A DNA stretch of 64,000 nucleotides from Gemmatimonadota bacterium (GTDB taxonomy: Bacteria; Latescibacterota; UBA2968; GCA-2709665). A program made the translations under genes and the position numbers. The DNA lies in contig JAPPFJ010000018.1 of the NCBI GenBank assembly GCA_028877215.1, positions 1 to 64,000 on the forward strand. The letters are read 5' to 3'. The first letter of the stretch is position 1, and each line of letters opens with the position of its first letter. This document shows positions 18,120 through 26,995 of the stretch, piece by piece. The notes below the pieces were generated by a model. That model did not search any database. It was given only the letters and a program-made list of their open reading frames with translations, and was not told where the DNA came from.

Positions 18120-19112
18120 TCAATCGAATTCCGAGACCGGGACAGACTCGTTCCGCTCCGCGCTCTGTTTGGCCGCTTCGATGACAGCCATCGTATGCCG
18201 CACGGACCGGCCGCTGGCGTCGGGGGTCTTCCCCTCCAGGCAGCAGTCGGCGAACTCACGAATCTGATTCTGCATCCCGTTTCCCGGTTCGCCCACGTCC
18301 ACCTCCCTGCCGTTGAGCATCAGCCGCCCATGGGTGAACGACATCGATCCCAGGCTTCCCATGATATACTGGTCGTGCGACCCGGAATGGCAGACGACGG
18401 ACTGTGACAGCACACTGACCGCGCCGTTGGCGTGGTTCATGACGGCCGTGTAGGAGTCCTTCTGTCCGCGGTAGCGTTCCGTACTCTCCGTTCCCTGGGC
18501 GAAGACCCTGACAACGGGTGAATCCATGTACCAGTGCAGGATATCGTACTCGTGCGGTCCGAAACAGTACAACACGCAGATGCCCCCGGCCTCCAGATCC
18601 AGGTACCAGTGGGTATCCTGTCCCGGCGCGGGCGCGGGATTGAAGTTCCCCAGCCGCCGTCTGAGCAGGTGACCCACCTGTCCGATCACGCCATCGGCGA
18701 TGAGCTGTTTCACTTTGCGGCTGACCGGATAGTAGCGCATGACCTGGCCGACCATCAGGACGCGATTCGCGCTTTCGCACGCAGCGATCATCCGGTCGCA
18801 CTCTTCGAGCGTCAGCGCCATCGGCTTCTCCACCAGGACGTGTTTCCCGGCTTCGGCGGCGGCCACCACCTGCGCGCCGTGCTGGTTGTGGGGCGTGCAC
18901 ACGTGGACGGCTTCGACCTCCGGATCGTCCAGCATCGCATCCAGGCTGGTATACGCCCTGGCGCCGTATTCCGCAGCGGCAGCCTCGGCGGGTTCGGCGT
19001 AGATATCCATCACCGCCGCCGTTCTTATGTTTTCAACCTCGGCGATCGCACGCATATGAGAGTGCGCAATCCCGCCCGCGCCTACCATACCCACGGATAA
19101 TACGTCGCCCAT
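18120..19112 (-). CDS. Gfo/Idh/MocA family oxidoreductase
   Basis: A 330-residue NAD(P)-dependent dehydrogenase of sugars or inositols. The Rossmann motif is VGMVGAGGIAHSHMRAI (residues 7-23), followed by VHVCTPHNQHGAQVVAAAEAGKHVL-type strand, and the catalytic EKPMALTLEE loop near residue 95. The C-terminal domain has FGPHEYDILHWYMD, placing the usual His. The ATG has GGGAGAG upstream. Together with the next gene (enolase superfamily) it suggests oxidation then dehydration of a sugar or sugar acid, which is inference. Confidence 0.9.
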   Translation of the reverse strand: MGDVLSVGMVGAGGIAHSHMRAIAEVENIRTAAVMDIYAEPAEAAAAEYGARAYTSLDAMLDDPEVEAVHVCTPHNQHGAQVVAAAEAGKHVLVEKPMALTLEECDRMIAACESANRVLMVGQVMRYYPVSRKVKQLIADGVIGQVGHLLRRRLGNFNPAPAPGQDTHWYLDLEAGGICVLYCFGPHEYDILHWYMDSPVVRVFAQGTESTERYRGQKDSYTAVMNHANGAVSVLSQSVVCHSGSHDQYIMGSLGSMSFTHGRLMLNGREVDVGEPGNGMQNQIREFADCCLEGKTPDASGRSVRHTMAVIEAAKQSAERNESVPVSEFD

Positions 19113-19295
19113 ATTTTCTCTCCCGAAGATCCGGAACAGGTTCCGGATGTATTCAATCCCGACGAAGGGCCGACGTCGCTCCCTTCGACTGCCAGGGTTG
19201 GCCTTGATTCGTATTATTTCTTCGACATCGCCTCGATCTATAAAGAAGAACAGAGGTGCTTTGGCGTCACAGGCTGGCGATTTTTAAGTTCACCT

Positions 19296-19365
19296 GAGGA
19301 CAATCATCTTCGATTTGGGGTTTTATCCTGCCTATCCTGTCCATCCATGTTTGTTTCGGTTTGAA
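19296..19365 (-). repeat. R3 dispersed repeat, copy 1
   Basis: On the minus strand ACAAACATGGATGGACAGGA and then TAGGCAGGATAAAACCCC follow within 25 bp of the stop of the second mgsB gene. A split version of the same words occurs at 40345-40376. The motif TGGATGGACAGGATA recalls a short repeat often seen in uncultured bacterial genomes; this comparison is from memory. Confidence 0.55.
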
Positions 19366-19376
19366 AGTACAATTCG

Positions 19377-20234
19377 CTATAGCACCATCTTCTTCTCCGA
19401 CGGTTCCAGGTTGTCGTAGTTCCAGAGCTGCCTGCCCGCGACGACTTTCTTCAGGTTGCCCGCTCCGTCCGGGGCCTCGAGGCCGTACAGTCCCAGCTTT
19501 CGGTCCAGCCAGGCGACCTCGAGATCCGTCAATTCCGCGCGAACGGCGTCCACACCCAGCGATTTTATGCTCCCGCCGACGTAGATCGTGCCGTCGTACA
19601 TCGAATCGCCGAGATTTTCGTCGGCGTCTCCCAGGACGATCATCCGCCCGCGCTGCATCATGAATCCGGAGAGCATTCCCGTTCGCCCGGCCACCAAGAT
19701 GGATCCGCCCTTCATGTTGATGCCGGTACGTCCCCCGACGTCTCCCTTGCACACCAGGTCGCCGCCCCGCAGCGCGGCGCCGAAAGAGGACCCCGCGTTC
19801 TTCTCCACAACCACGGTGCCCGCCATCATGTTTTCCGCGCACGACCAGCCCACGCGCCCCCTGATCCTCACGTTCGGCCCGTCGATGAGACCCACGGCGA
19901 AATACCCCAGAGACCCTTCGAAATCCAGTTTCAGCCGATTCAGAATTCCGGAGCCGAGCGAGTGCTTGGCGTTGGGATTCCGCACCACAACGTGGCCGCA
20001 GCCGGCTTCCATCAGTTGCCTGATCTTCCGGTTCACGTCCCTGATCGACATGGGCGCCGCATCGAATTCCTCGCGCCTGCCGAAGTCCACCTTCAGCGAT
20101 CCCGGGTACACCAGTCCCGCACCCTCTTCGGCACGAAAGAAGACCCGGTTCGTCCGATTCGCAAGCGGCTCGTCGTGCAGGCCCATCGCGTACGACCGGT
20201 GCGTCTTTTCGCGGTCCGAGTCTAGTTTCGCCAT
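19377..20234 (-). CDS. mgsB: N-methylglutamate synthase subunit B-like (GltB domain 3 / GXGXG), second copy
   Basis: A 285-residue right-handed beta-helix protein of the GXGXG type that forms the C-terminal domain of glutamate synthase large subunit. Repeated G-x-x-x-G strands are visible, as in GWSCAENMMAGTVVVEKNAG, GGDLVCKGDVGGRTGINMKGG and GDSMYDGTIYVGG. It has about 50 extra N-terminal residues compared with the first copy at 29906-30601. The start overlaps the second mgsA gene by 13 bp, the same overlap as in the first pair. It is the last gene of the gmaS-mgsA-mgsB tail. No matching mgsC follows. Role in a glutamate-synthase-like complex is by homology. Confidence 0.78.
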   Translation of the reverse strand: MAKLDSDREKTHRSYAMGLHDEPLANRTNRVFFRAEEGAGLVYPGSLKVDFGRREEFDAAPMSIRDVNRKIRQLMEAGCGHVVVRNPNAKHSLGSGILNRLKLDFEGSLGYFAVGLIDGPNVRIRGRVGWSCAENMMAGTVVVEKNAGSSFGAALRGGDLVCKGDVGGRTGINMKGGSILVAGRTGMLSGFMMQRGRMIVLGDADENLGDSMYDGTIYVGGSIKSLGVDAVRAELTDLEVAWLDRKLGLYGLEAPDGAGNLKKVVAGRQLWNYDNLEPSEKKMVL

Positions 20235-21157
20235 ACCCGCACTTCTCCCGCGTAAGGATCCACGGTCTCGATTTCCTGAGGCATTACCATCCTGATCGCC
20301 ACCTCCTCGGAGGCGAGCAGGGTTTCCTCTTCCCCTTCGTAGAGTACCATCGGCTTGGCCGCCATGGTATCCTTGGCCATTCCCAGGCTGTCCGTTGTCG
20401 CCACCAGATACGTGAAGACGCCGTCCAGCTCCCGTACGGATTTCACCATCGCGTCCTCAAGCGAAACCGAGCGATCCAGGCTGTCCGCGATATAGACCGC
20501 GATCAGTTCCGAATCGCAATCCGACACGAAGCGATGCCCCCGACGCTCCAGATCGCGGCGCATCGACCAGTAGTTGGTCAGTTGGCCGTTGTGGACGACG
20601 GAGATATCCCCGAACGGATACGCCCAGTACGGGTGCGCGGAACGAATGTCCACGTCGGACTCCGTGGCCATACGTACGTGCCCGATGGCGTGCGTGCCCA
20701 CAAAAGTGCCCATGCCGTACTGCTCGCTCACCTCGTTGGCGTCGCCCAGGTCCTTGACGAGTTCCAATGCACTGCCTATGGACAGAATCTCGACGCCCTC
20801 CGCGTCTTCAATGAAGTCCGCGAACCTGCGCAGGTCTCCGTCGTATCTGACGCGATACAGGAACGCGTACTCCGTCGGCTGATCCGAGTCGAGCACTTCG
20901 CCGCCGAGAGACACGATGCGTTCATCCACCTCCGCTTTACGCTGCACGATCTGATCTCTGATCTCGAAGCCGGACTCCAGATCCTCCTTTTCCGCCACCT
21001 TGAACCGCATCGCCAGAGTCCCGGCCGACGGCTCTCCGTACAGCGCAAAACCCGTTGAGTCCGGACCCCTGTGCTTCATCGCCTGAAGCATCATGGTCAT
21101 TTCATTCCCGATCCGACCGGCCCTGTTCCGGTGGATAATCCCGGCGATCCCGCACAT
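20222..21157 (-). CDS. mgsA: N-methylglutamate synthase subunit A-like (class II glutamine amidotransferase), second copy
   Basis: A 311-residue Ntn-type amidotransferase domain. Cys2 after the initiator Met (MCGIAG) is the nucleophile. Also present are KHRGPDSTGFALY, GHVRMATESDVDIRSAHPYW, VVHNGQLTNY and SDCDSELIAVY, all family motifs, and a VWRN C-terminus shared with the first copy. In glutamate synthase this domain releases ammonia from glutamine. In N-methylglutamate synthase it is thought to act on gamma-glutamylmethylamide. It starts 22 bp after gmaS with AAGGAG upstream. Divergence from the copy at 30589 is large, so the duplication is old or reflects a second substrate. Confidence 0.8.
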   Translation of the reverse strand: MCGIAGIIHRNRAGRIGNEMTMMLQAMKHRGPDSTGFALYGEPSAGTLAMRFKVAEKEDLESGFEIRDQIVQRKAEVDERIVSLGGEVLDSDQPTEYAFLYRVRYDGDLRRFADFIEDAEGVEILSIGSALELVKDLGDANEVSEQYGMGTFVGTHAIGHVRMATESDVDIRSAHPYWAYPFGDISVVHNGQLTNYWSMRRDLERRGHRFVSDCDSELIAVYIADSLDRSVSLEDAMVKSVRELDGVFTYLVATTDSLGMAKDTMAAKPMVLYEGEEETLLASEEVAIRMVMPQEIETVDPYAGEVRVWRN

Positions 21158-21179
21158 ATGCGCCTCGCTCCTTTTGCAC

Positions 21180-22661
21180 CTACGGAAGACAGTCCCAGTA
21201 GGTCTCCAGGTCCCAATCGGTTACCGTTGCCAGAAACCGCTCCCACTCGTCCCGTTTGTAGTGCATGTACACGTCGTACATCTCGCCCGGAAGTGACGAG
21301 CGGATCACCTCGTCCTGCTCCAGCTTATCGAGCGCATCGCCCAACGTGGTCGGCAGTTTGGTGACCTCTTTACCCTCTTCGATCGCCTCGTAAATGTTGC
21401 GGTGTTCGGGCTCGCCGGGGTCCAAGTCCCGGCGTATGCCGTCGTCAAACGCCTTCAGTAACGCCCCCGCCATCAAATAGGGGTTCACCATCGCATCCAC
21501 CGCACGGTATTCGAACCGCCCGGGGCCGGAGACCCGGAGCCCGCAGGTCCGGTTCTGATATCCCCAGTCGGAGTAGACGGGCGCCCAGAACCCCGTCTCC
21601 CACAACCGCCGATACGAATTCACCGTCGAACATCCGATGGCCGTCAGCGCCTGGAGGTGTTCGATCACGCCGCCGATGCACTGCAGACCGGTCGGTGCGG
21701 GCTCCCGTCTGCCCGGTAGGGGCTCGAACAGATTCTCGCCGCCTTCCCGGTGCAGGAAGACGCCCTCCATGCCGGGAAGCGACTCGTTTCCCAGCGGCTT
21801 CAGCACCTCCTCTCCCCCGCGCCATAGCGAGAGATTGTGGTGGCAACCCGATGCAGAGACGCCCATGAAGGGCTTGCACATGAAACACGCGATCAGATCG
21901 TGCTCCCGGGCGACCTGGGCGCAAATCTGCCGGTACGTCGTGAGCCTGTCGCACGTGGCGAGCGCGTCGTCGAAGGTGAAGTTCAACTCCAGCTGACCCG
22001 GTGCGTCCTCGTGGTCTCCCTGGATCATGTCAAGACCCATCGCACGCCCGTATTCGATCACCTTCATGACCACGGGCCTCAGGGACTCGAACTGATCGAT
22101 GTGGTAGCAGTAGGGCTTGCTGAAACCGTCCGCGGGTTTGCCGTCGGGGCCCTTCTGCAGCCACATCATCTCCGGTTCGGCGCCGTGGCGCATGTGCATC
22201 CCGTCGTGGTCCCGCGTGAACTGTTCGTGGATGCGCCTGAGATTGCCCCTGCAGTCGGCGGAAAGGGCGCCGCCGGGATTCTCCTGCTCGTCCCTGTTGC
22301 GAAAGAGCGTACAGAAGACCCGCGCCAGGCGTCTGTCCCACGGCAGTTGAACGAAGGTCTCCGGGTCGGGAATTCCCACGAGTTCCGACGCCTCCGGACC
22401 GTATCCGATATAGTTGTCGTACCGGTCCATGAACAGGTTCGCGGTCGCCCCGTATACCAGCTGGAATCCGCGTTCCGCGGTCCGTTCCCAGTGGTCCGCC
22501 GGAATGCCCTTGCCCACAACCCGGCCCGTCACCGAAATGAACTGGTAGTAGATATAGGTGATTCCAAGCGCGTCGATCTTTTCGCGCACCTGGCGCACCT
22601 GCTCGTCCCGGCCGTCGGCCCTGACGTAGGCTTCCAGATCCGTTGCAGCCTGATTCGACAT
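21180..22661 (-). CDS. gmaS: Gamma-glutamylmethylamide synthetase-like glutamine synthetase family protein
   Basis: A 493-residue ligase of the glutamine synthetase family. It has DHEDAPGQLELNF (metal-binding Glu with G-Q-x-E), GVSASGCHHNLSLW, TVNSYRRLWE and RVSGPGRFEYRAVDAMVNPYLMAGALLKAF (the R-x-E-x-R type active-site strand). In the N-methylglutamate pathway this enzyme joins methylamine to the gamma-carboxyl of glutamate using ATP. Sequence alone cannot separate GmaS from GS, but the flanking mgd and mgs genes favour GmaS. GAGGAAGGG lies upstream of the ATG. A 368-bp repeat-filled gap separates it from mgdD. Confidence 0.78.
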   Translation of the reverse strand: MSNQAATDLEAYVRADGRDEQVRQVREKIDALGITYIYYQFISVTGRVVGKGIPADHWERTAERGFQLVYGATANLFMDRYDNYIGYGPEASELVGIPDPETFVQLPWDRRLARVFCTLFRNRDEQENPGGALSADCRGNLRRIHEQFTRDHDGMHMRHGAEPEMMWLQKGPDGKPADGFSKPYCYHIDQFESLRPVVMKVIEYGRAMGLDMIQGDHEDAPGQLELNFTFDDALATCDRLTTYRQICAQVAREHDLIACFMCKPFMGVSASGCHHNLSLWRGGEEVLKPLGNESLPGMEGVFLHREGGENLFEPLPGRREPAPTGLQCIGGVIEHLQALTAIGCSTVNSYRRLWETGFWAPVYSDWGYQNRTCGLRVSGPGRFEYRAVDAMVNPYLMAGALLKAFDDGIRRDLDPGEPEHRNIYEAIEEGKEVTKLPTTLGDALDKLEQDEVIRSSLPGEMYDVYMHYKRDEWERFLATVTDWDLETYWDCLP

Positions 22662-22699
22662 AGACGACCCTTCCTCTCTTCAATTGGCGCTTCCCGTTA

Positions 22700-23029
22700 T
22701 CCTATCAGTCCGTTGATAAAGTCGCTCTGCAGGCGAGGCATGGTGTCCCGTCCCGGAAATATGTCACCATTCATCCGCCGATTCATCCCGTCTGGCGGCG
22801 TTGCCCTCGCTCGGTGACCTTGCGCAGGTCGCCTCGCTCAGGCGCCTTGCCAGCCGGGCGACTCGACGGCCGAATCTCGGCAATCTATTTCCGGGTCGGA
22901 ACACTTGCCATTGTGGCCGAAGACAAGGCGCGCAACCGAGTCCCATCCTGCGATTCGGCGAGGGAGCGCAACGCAGTATTTCGACCGCAAGGGCCGGCCG
23001 AAGCCCGGATGGGCTTTTTCAACGGGCTG
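22700..23029 (-). repeat. R4 intergenic element, full copy between mgdD and gmaS
   Basis: The 368 bp between mgdD and gmaS hold no plausible gene. On the minus strand the element starts at the mgdD stop with CAGCCCGTTGAAAAAGCCCA, passes GGTCGAAATACTGCGTTGCG, GGACTCGGTTGCGCGCCTTG and ATATTTCCGGGACGGG, and ends in GAGCGACTTTATCAACGGAC. Pieces recur at 1-50, 14240-14263 and 31600-31615. The position inside an operon means it is probably transcribed. Confidence 0.65.
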
Positions 23030-23725
23030 CTATACCTGTTGTTCTGTCCCGGACTCCAGGGCCCGGATGGCGATCAGGCCGATCGGCGCGATCTGCAGAT
23101 CGGCTCCGGCTTCCATCAGGATCTCCCACAGATACGCTGCCAGAGACCGCGCACCGAGGACCGAAAAGGCCGGCAGATCGACGGCATCCCGTCGAATGAC
23201 GAGTTGCGTCGTCCTGGCGACGCTGGTCTGTTTCGCGGCGCCCTCCGGAAATGCGGCGTCGGAGAAATCCAGCCCGCACACCCTGCTCATCAGGGATGGC
23301 GAGTATGGTCCCAGAACGCGGATTTCGGACCACGCGTGGGTCAGATTCGTTACGGTAACGAACCTGTCCGAAGCCCGATCAACGAGTGTCCTGCGGACGG
23401 CGATATCCCGGCCCGGGGACGTTAAGACAAAAAAACAGTCGCCGCGAAGCCGGTACACGCGTTCCGTGCCGACCACCGCTCCGCCGCCGATTTCCAACTC
23501 CAGCGACTCCCACGTCGCGTCTGCTTCCTCTCCCTCGACCCGGATCTTGCCGTTTGCCGTCTCATCGGCCAGCGCCACGCCGCGTCCGGCGGCTGAAATC
23601 TCCGCATCCGGCGTGGAAAACGCCTCCGGAATCCGCCACCCGGAAGATTCCGTAAATTGCGCTCCGAGGTTCCGCGCAGTTTCATGAAGTGGCGACAATT
23701 TCACCGGCGCCGCCCGCGCATTCAC
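23030..23725 (-). CDS. mgdD: N-methylglutamate dehydrogenase subunit D (sarcosine oxidase gamma-like)
   Basis: A 231-residue SoxG-like protein with the GcvT-like fold of small sarcosine oxidase gamma subunits. The opening SPLHETARNLGAQF, the middle YRLRGDCFFVLTSPG, DLTHAWSEIRVLGPYSPSLMSRVCGLDF-type strand, and the end SLAAYLWEILMEAGADLQIAPIG fit the family. Start is GTG overlapping the mgdC stop by 4 bp (GTGA), so translation is coupled. This is the least conserved subunit, so the call leans on gene order. Confidence 0.78.
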   Translation of the reverse strand: MNARAAPVKLSPLHETARNLGAQFTESSGWRIPEAFSTPDAEISAAGRGVALADETANGKIRVEGEEADATWESLELEIGGGAVVGTERVYRLRGDCFFVLTSPGRDIAVRRTLVDRASDRFVTVTNLTHAWSEIRVLGPYSPSLMSRVCGLDFSDAAFPEGAAKQTSVARTTQLVIRRDAVDLPAFSVLGARSLAAYLWEILMEAGADLQIAPIGLIAIRALESGTEQQV

Positions 23726-26646
23726 ATCTGCAACCTTTCTCCGTCGGGGTCGTAGAACGGCCCGTGGTGGACATAGGCGTCTTCGAGTTCGCCGTCACGG
23801 CGAATCTGAAACCGCGTTCCCGCTTCCGCCGCCACGTGCGCGGGCAGCCAACAGAGTCCGACGGTCTCTCCGAGCGCCGGACTGAACCGGGAGGAGGTCA
23901 ACCAGCCGATGATCTCCTGTTTTCCGTTACCGTCCGGATGCACCGCCTGTAGACCTTCTTCGGGCACGATCCCCGGCCGCGCCATTTTGAATCCCACGAG
24001 CCGCTGACGGGTCCCGCGTTCCGAGATCCGGGTCAACATGGGCTTGCCCAGAAAGTCCCGCTTCTTCATCTTCACGGCCCATTCCATGTTTGCGGAAAAG
24101 GGATCGGTCAGCGCGTCGGTATCCTGGCCTACGATGATATGCGCTTTCTCCAGACGGAGCACACGCTGCGCCTCCACCCCGAACGGCCCGATGCCGAATT
24201 CCTCCCCCGCCGCCATCAGTGCCTGCCACACGTGCAGACCGAATGACGCCGGGCAGTGGATCTCGTAGGAAAGCTCGCCCGTAAACCCGATCCGGAGGAC
24301 ACGGCACAGCACGCCGGCGACGCGCGTCGACCGCACCCGCATATAGGGAAACTTCCCGTTGCTCAGGTCGCGGTCCGTGAGCTTCTGCAGCACGTCTCTG
24401 GACCTGGGTCCCGCCAGGTTGAACGCCGCGTAGGAATCGGTGAGGTTGACAGCGTGTACGCCGTCGCCCCATCCCGACTGCACCCACCATTGTATCCATT
24501 CGTACACCGTCGTCGCGCCGGTGGACGTGGTACTCATATACCACTCGTTCTCCTGAACACGGGCGCACACCCCGTCGTCCATCACCACCCCTTCGTCGTT
24601 GCACATCACGCCGTACCGGACGCGGCCGACCCCCAGCTTCCGCCACTGGTTGACGTAAAGCCGTTCGAGCAGTTCAGGCACGCCCGTTCCGGTCAGCTGG
24701 ATCTTGCCCAGCGTGCTGACGTCCATCAGCCCGACCCGCTCGCGCACGGCCTTCACCTCGGCAACGGGGTCGCCGTAGTCTTCCGGACGCAGCCAGAGCC
24801 CCGCCACCATCATCCTCGCGCCCTGTTCCAGGTGCCACTGGTGCGCTGGACTCACCTGCACGGGCTCCATGATCTGACCGGCCAGCGCGCCCAGCGTTAC
24901 CGGCTCCACGGGCGGACGCGACGTTGTCCTGCCCGTTTCCTGAACCTGGCTTCCGTTCGCGCGGGCGCAGAGATGCACGGCGTTCATGGAACACATCCTG
25001 CCCTGGCAGGGGCCCATGGAAATCGTGCTGTACCGTTTCAGCAGTTCGAGACTGTCGTACCCCTCGACGATCGCCGTCTGCAGATCCACGTCGGTGACGT
25101 CTTCACAATAGCACAGAAACCTCTTTTTCCGGCCCGCGACCAGCGTACGGTCGGACGTCCGCACCGGCTCGGCGGCCTTACGGGCCAGGAGATCGGACTT
25201 CTCAGACGCTCCGGGTCCGTCCCCGAAACCCGATGAGGCCGCGGCGCTTCTTCCGGCGATCCGCCCGTCGTCCATGGCGCACGCGGCCGTGGTGGCGCCC
25301 GCGGCGCGGCCCGCGACAAAGATGCCTTCCGGCGCGTTCGTAGCACGCGGTTCCGAACGCTGCGCGTCGTAGACCGATTCTCCGCCGGCCATGTGGAACA
25401 ACGCCAGGTCGGGCGTCCAACCGACGCTCACGACAATCAGGTCGCACTCGAGTATCCGCGCCGCGGATCGATCCGCCTCTCCCAACGGATCGATCCGGGC
25501 GACCCTGGCGGCCTGTACGCGCTTTGATCCGACGGCTTCCAGAATCGTGTGTCGGAAAAACGCAGGCACGCCACGGGAAATCAACTCGTCGGCAGTCGCG
25601 CTGGAGCAGGCGTGCCGCTCGTCCACGACCGCGGCGATTTCAATGTCCGCCTCGGCGAGATCCGCGGCCGCGTCCCATCCGTCGTCGTTCGCTGTTACGA
25701 CAAGCGCCCTTGCGCCCGGTTTCACGCCGTAGAGATTGACGAGCCGCCGGGAGGCGCTGCCCAGCATCACCCCGGGCAGGTCGTTGTTGTCGAACACCAG
25801 CGGCATCTCGAGCGCGCCCGTTGCGACAACGACGGATTTCGCGCGTATCTTGAACAGTCGCGAGCCCTTTACAGCCGCCAGCCAGTTATCCTGGTACCAC
25901 CCCAGTACGGCCGTATCGGTGTAGACCTCGATATCCGACCGGTTCGCCACCGACGCCAGCAACGCATCCAAGCGGCCGGACCCGTCCCGCGAGTAGCGCA
26001 GGCGCCCGCCCAGTGACGGCTCGACTTCAAAAAGCGCAACACGCGCGCCCTGTTCCGCCGCCGCAACGGCCGCGCCGATACCTGAAGGTCCGCCGCCCGC
26101 CACCGCCACGTCGGCATGCAGATACTGTTTGTCGTACGCGCCGGGTTGCGACGCAAGGTCCACTTTACCCAACCCCGCCGCGCGGCGCAGCAGGTGTTCG
26201 TAGGACGGCCAGAGCGCGGTGGGCCGGATAAAGGTCTTATAGTAGAAACCCACCGGCATCAACGGCGCGGCCAGCTGGGTAAGCGAAAGAAAGTCGCGGT
26301 CCAGCGACGGCTGCGCGTTCTGCGACTGTACGGCCATTCCCGCCTCCACGCGGCGCGTACAGGCGCGGACGTTCGGCTCGTCGTCTATCTGGACCAGACA
26401 GTTCGGACATTGGCCCGCGCAACACAGCAGACCCCTGGGACGGTGATACTTGAACGACCGGCTGAAGACCTGCACCCCCGCGGCGGCCAGTGCCGATGCA
26501 ATCGTATCGCCCTCGTATCCCGAATAATCCCGTCCATCGAAGGAAAACGCGACCCGCGCATCGCGATCGATGACCTCGCCGGATTGCGGCGGAAGCCTTT
26601 CCGAATCCGCAACGGAATCCGCGCGCGGGATCGATTCAGTCGCCAT
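23722..26646 (-). CDS. mgdC: N-methylglutamate dehydrogenase subunit C (sarcosine oxidase alpha-like)
   Basis: A 974-residue multidomain flavoprotein. Residues about 25-105 are a ferredoxin-like (Fer2_4) domain with Cys75/76, Cys80, Cys83 and Cys96. Residues about 175-470 are a pyridine nucleotide-disulfide oxidoreductase fold with GGGPSG at 184-189. Residues about 508-560 are a BFD-like domain with LCYCED and GPCQGRMC (Cys512, 514, 547, 552). Residues about 600-974 are a GcvT/aminomethyltransferase domain that would bind tetrahydrofolate to take the released C1 unit. Classical SoxA is close in length and order. Two full cysteine sets suggest two [2Fe-2S] clusters, unlike crystallised sarcosine oxidase. 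The start overlaps mgdB by 11 bp. Confidence 0.85.
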   Translation of the reverse strand: MATESIPRADSVADSERLPPQSGEVIDRDARVAFSFDGRDYSGYEGDTIASALAAAGVQVFSRSFKYHRPRGLLCCAGQCPNCLVQIDDEPNVRACTRRVEAGMAVQSQNAQPSLDRDFLSLTQLAAPLMPVGFYYKTFIRPTALWPSYEHLLRRAAGLGKVDLASQPGAYDKQYLHADVAVAGGGPSGIGAAVAAAEQGARVALFEVEPSLGGRLRYSRDGSGRLDALLASVANRSDIEVYTDTAVLGWYQDNWLAAVKGSRLFKIRAKSVVVATGALEMPLVFDNNDLPGVMLGSASRRLVNLYGVKPGARALVVTANDDGWDAAADLAEADIEIAAVVDERHACSSATADELISRGVPAFFRHTILEAVGSKRVQAARVARIDPLGEADRSAARILECDLIVVSVGWTPDLALFHMAGGESVYDAQRSEPRATNAPEGIFVAGRAAGATTAACAMDDGRIAGRSAAASSGFGDGPGASEKSDLLARKAAEPVRTSDRTLVAGRKKRFLCYCEDVTDVDLQTAIVEGYDSLELLKRYSTISMGPCQGRMCSMNAVHLCARANGSQVQETGRTTSRPPVEPVTLGALAGQIMEPVQVSPAHQWHLEQGARMMVAGLWLRPEDYGDPVAEVKAVRERVGLMDVSTLGKIQLTGTGVPELLERLYVNQWRKLGVGRVRYGVMCNDEGVVMDDGVCARVQENEWYMSTTSTGATTVYEWIQWWVQSGWGDGVHAVNLTDSYAAFNLAGPRSRDVLQKLTDRDLSNGKFPYMRVRSTRVAGVLCRVLRIGFTGELSYEIHCPASFGLHVWQALMAAGEEFGIGPFGVEAQRVLRLEKAHIIVGQDTDALTDPFSANMEWAVKMKKRDFLGKPMLTRISERGTRQRLVGFKMARPGIVPEEGLQAVHPDGNGKQEIIGWLTSSRFSPALGETVGLCWLPAHVAAEAGTRFQIRRDGELEDAYVHHGPFYDPDGERLQM

Positions 26647-26923
26647 CCCGGTCCTCCCCGACCGCTTCCGCCTGCCAGGCGTAGGTTTTCACGACCTCCT
26701 GCGTCTTCGTATGCCGCTGGGCCAGGAACCAGAGACCGCACCCCGCCTGGTGATACCACCACGCCGTCTCCACGCCCAGCTTGTTGTCGCTCAGATAGAG
26801 ATACGCGGCCATCTCCTCATCGTCGCACGCATCGGGATCCGCGGGCCGGGGATTGTATTCACCCCCGAAACGGAACTCGCTTACATTTCGTTCGCCGCAA
26901 TTCGGGCAGGACAGAATCAACAT
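26636..26923 (-). CDS. mgdB: N-methylglutamate dehydrogenase subunit B (sarcosine oxidase delta-like)
   Basis: A 95-residue SoxD-like zinc subunit. MLILSCPNCGERNVSEFRFG at the N-terminus gives the first C-x2-C, and WWYHQAGCGLWFLAQRHT supplies the His and Cys of the second half. These match the zinc-binding delta subunit of heterotetrameric sarcosine oxidase. I start it at the second ATG (26923); an ATG at 26947 adds eight residues not expected in the family. It lies between mgdA and mgdC and overlaps mgdC, fitting the BDAG order of subunits. Confidence 0.82.
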   Translation of the reverse strand: MLILSCPNCGERNVSEFRFGGEYNPRPADPDACDDEEMAAYLYLSDNKLGVETAWWYHQAGCGLWFLAQRHTKTQEVVKTYAWQAEAVGEDRDGD

Positions 26924-26995
26924 CGGACACTCGGATTCGGGGCCCATGCAAGGGCCAAATTAGCAAAATAACCGGCCTTTTCGGCGATCCGACGG

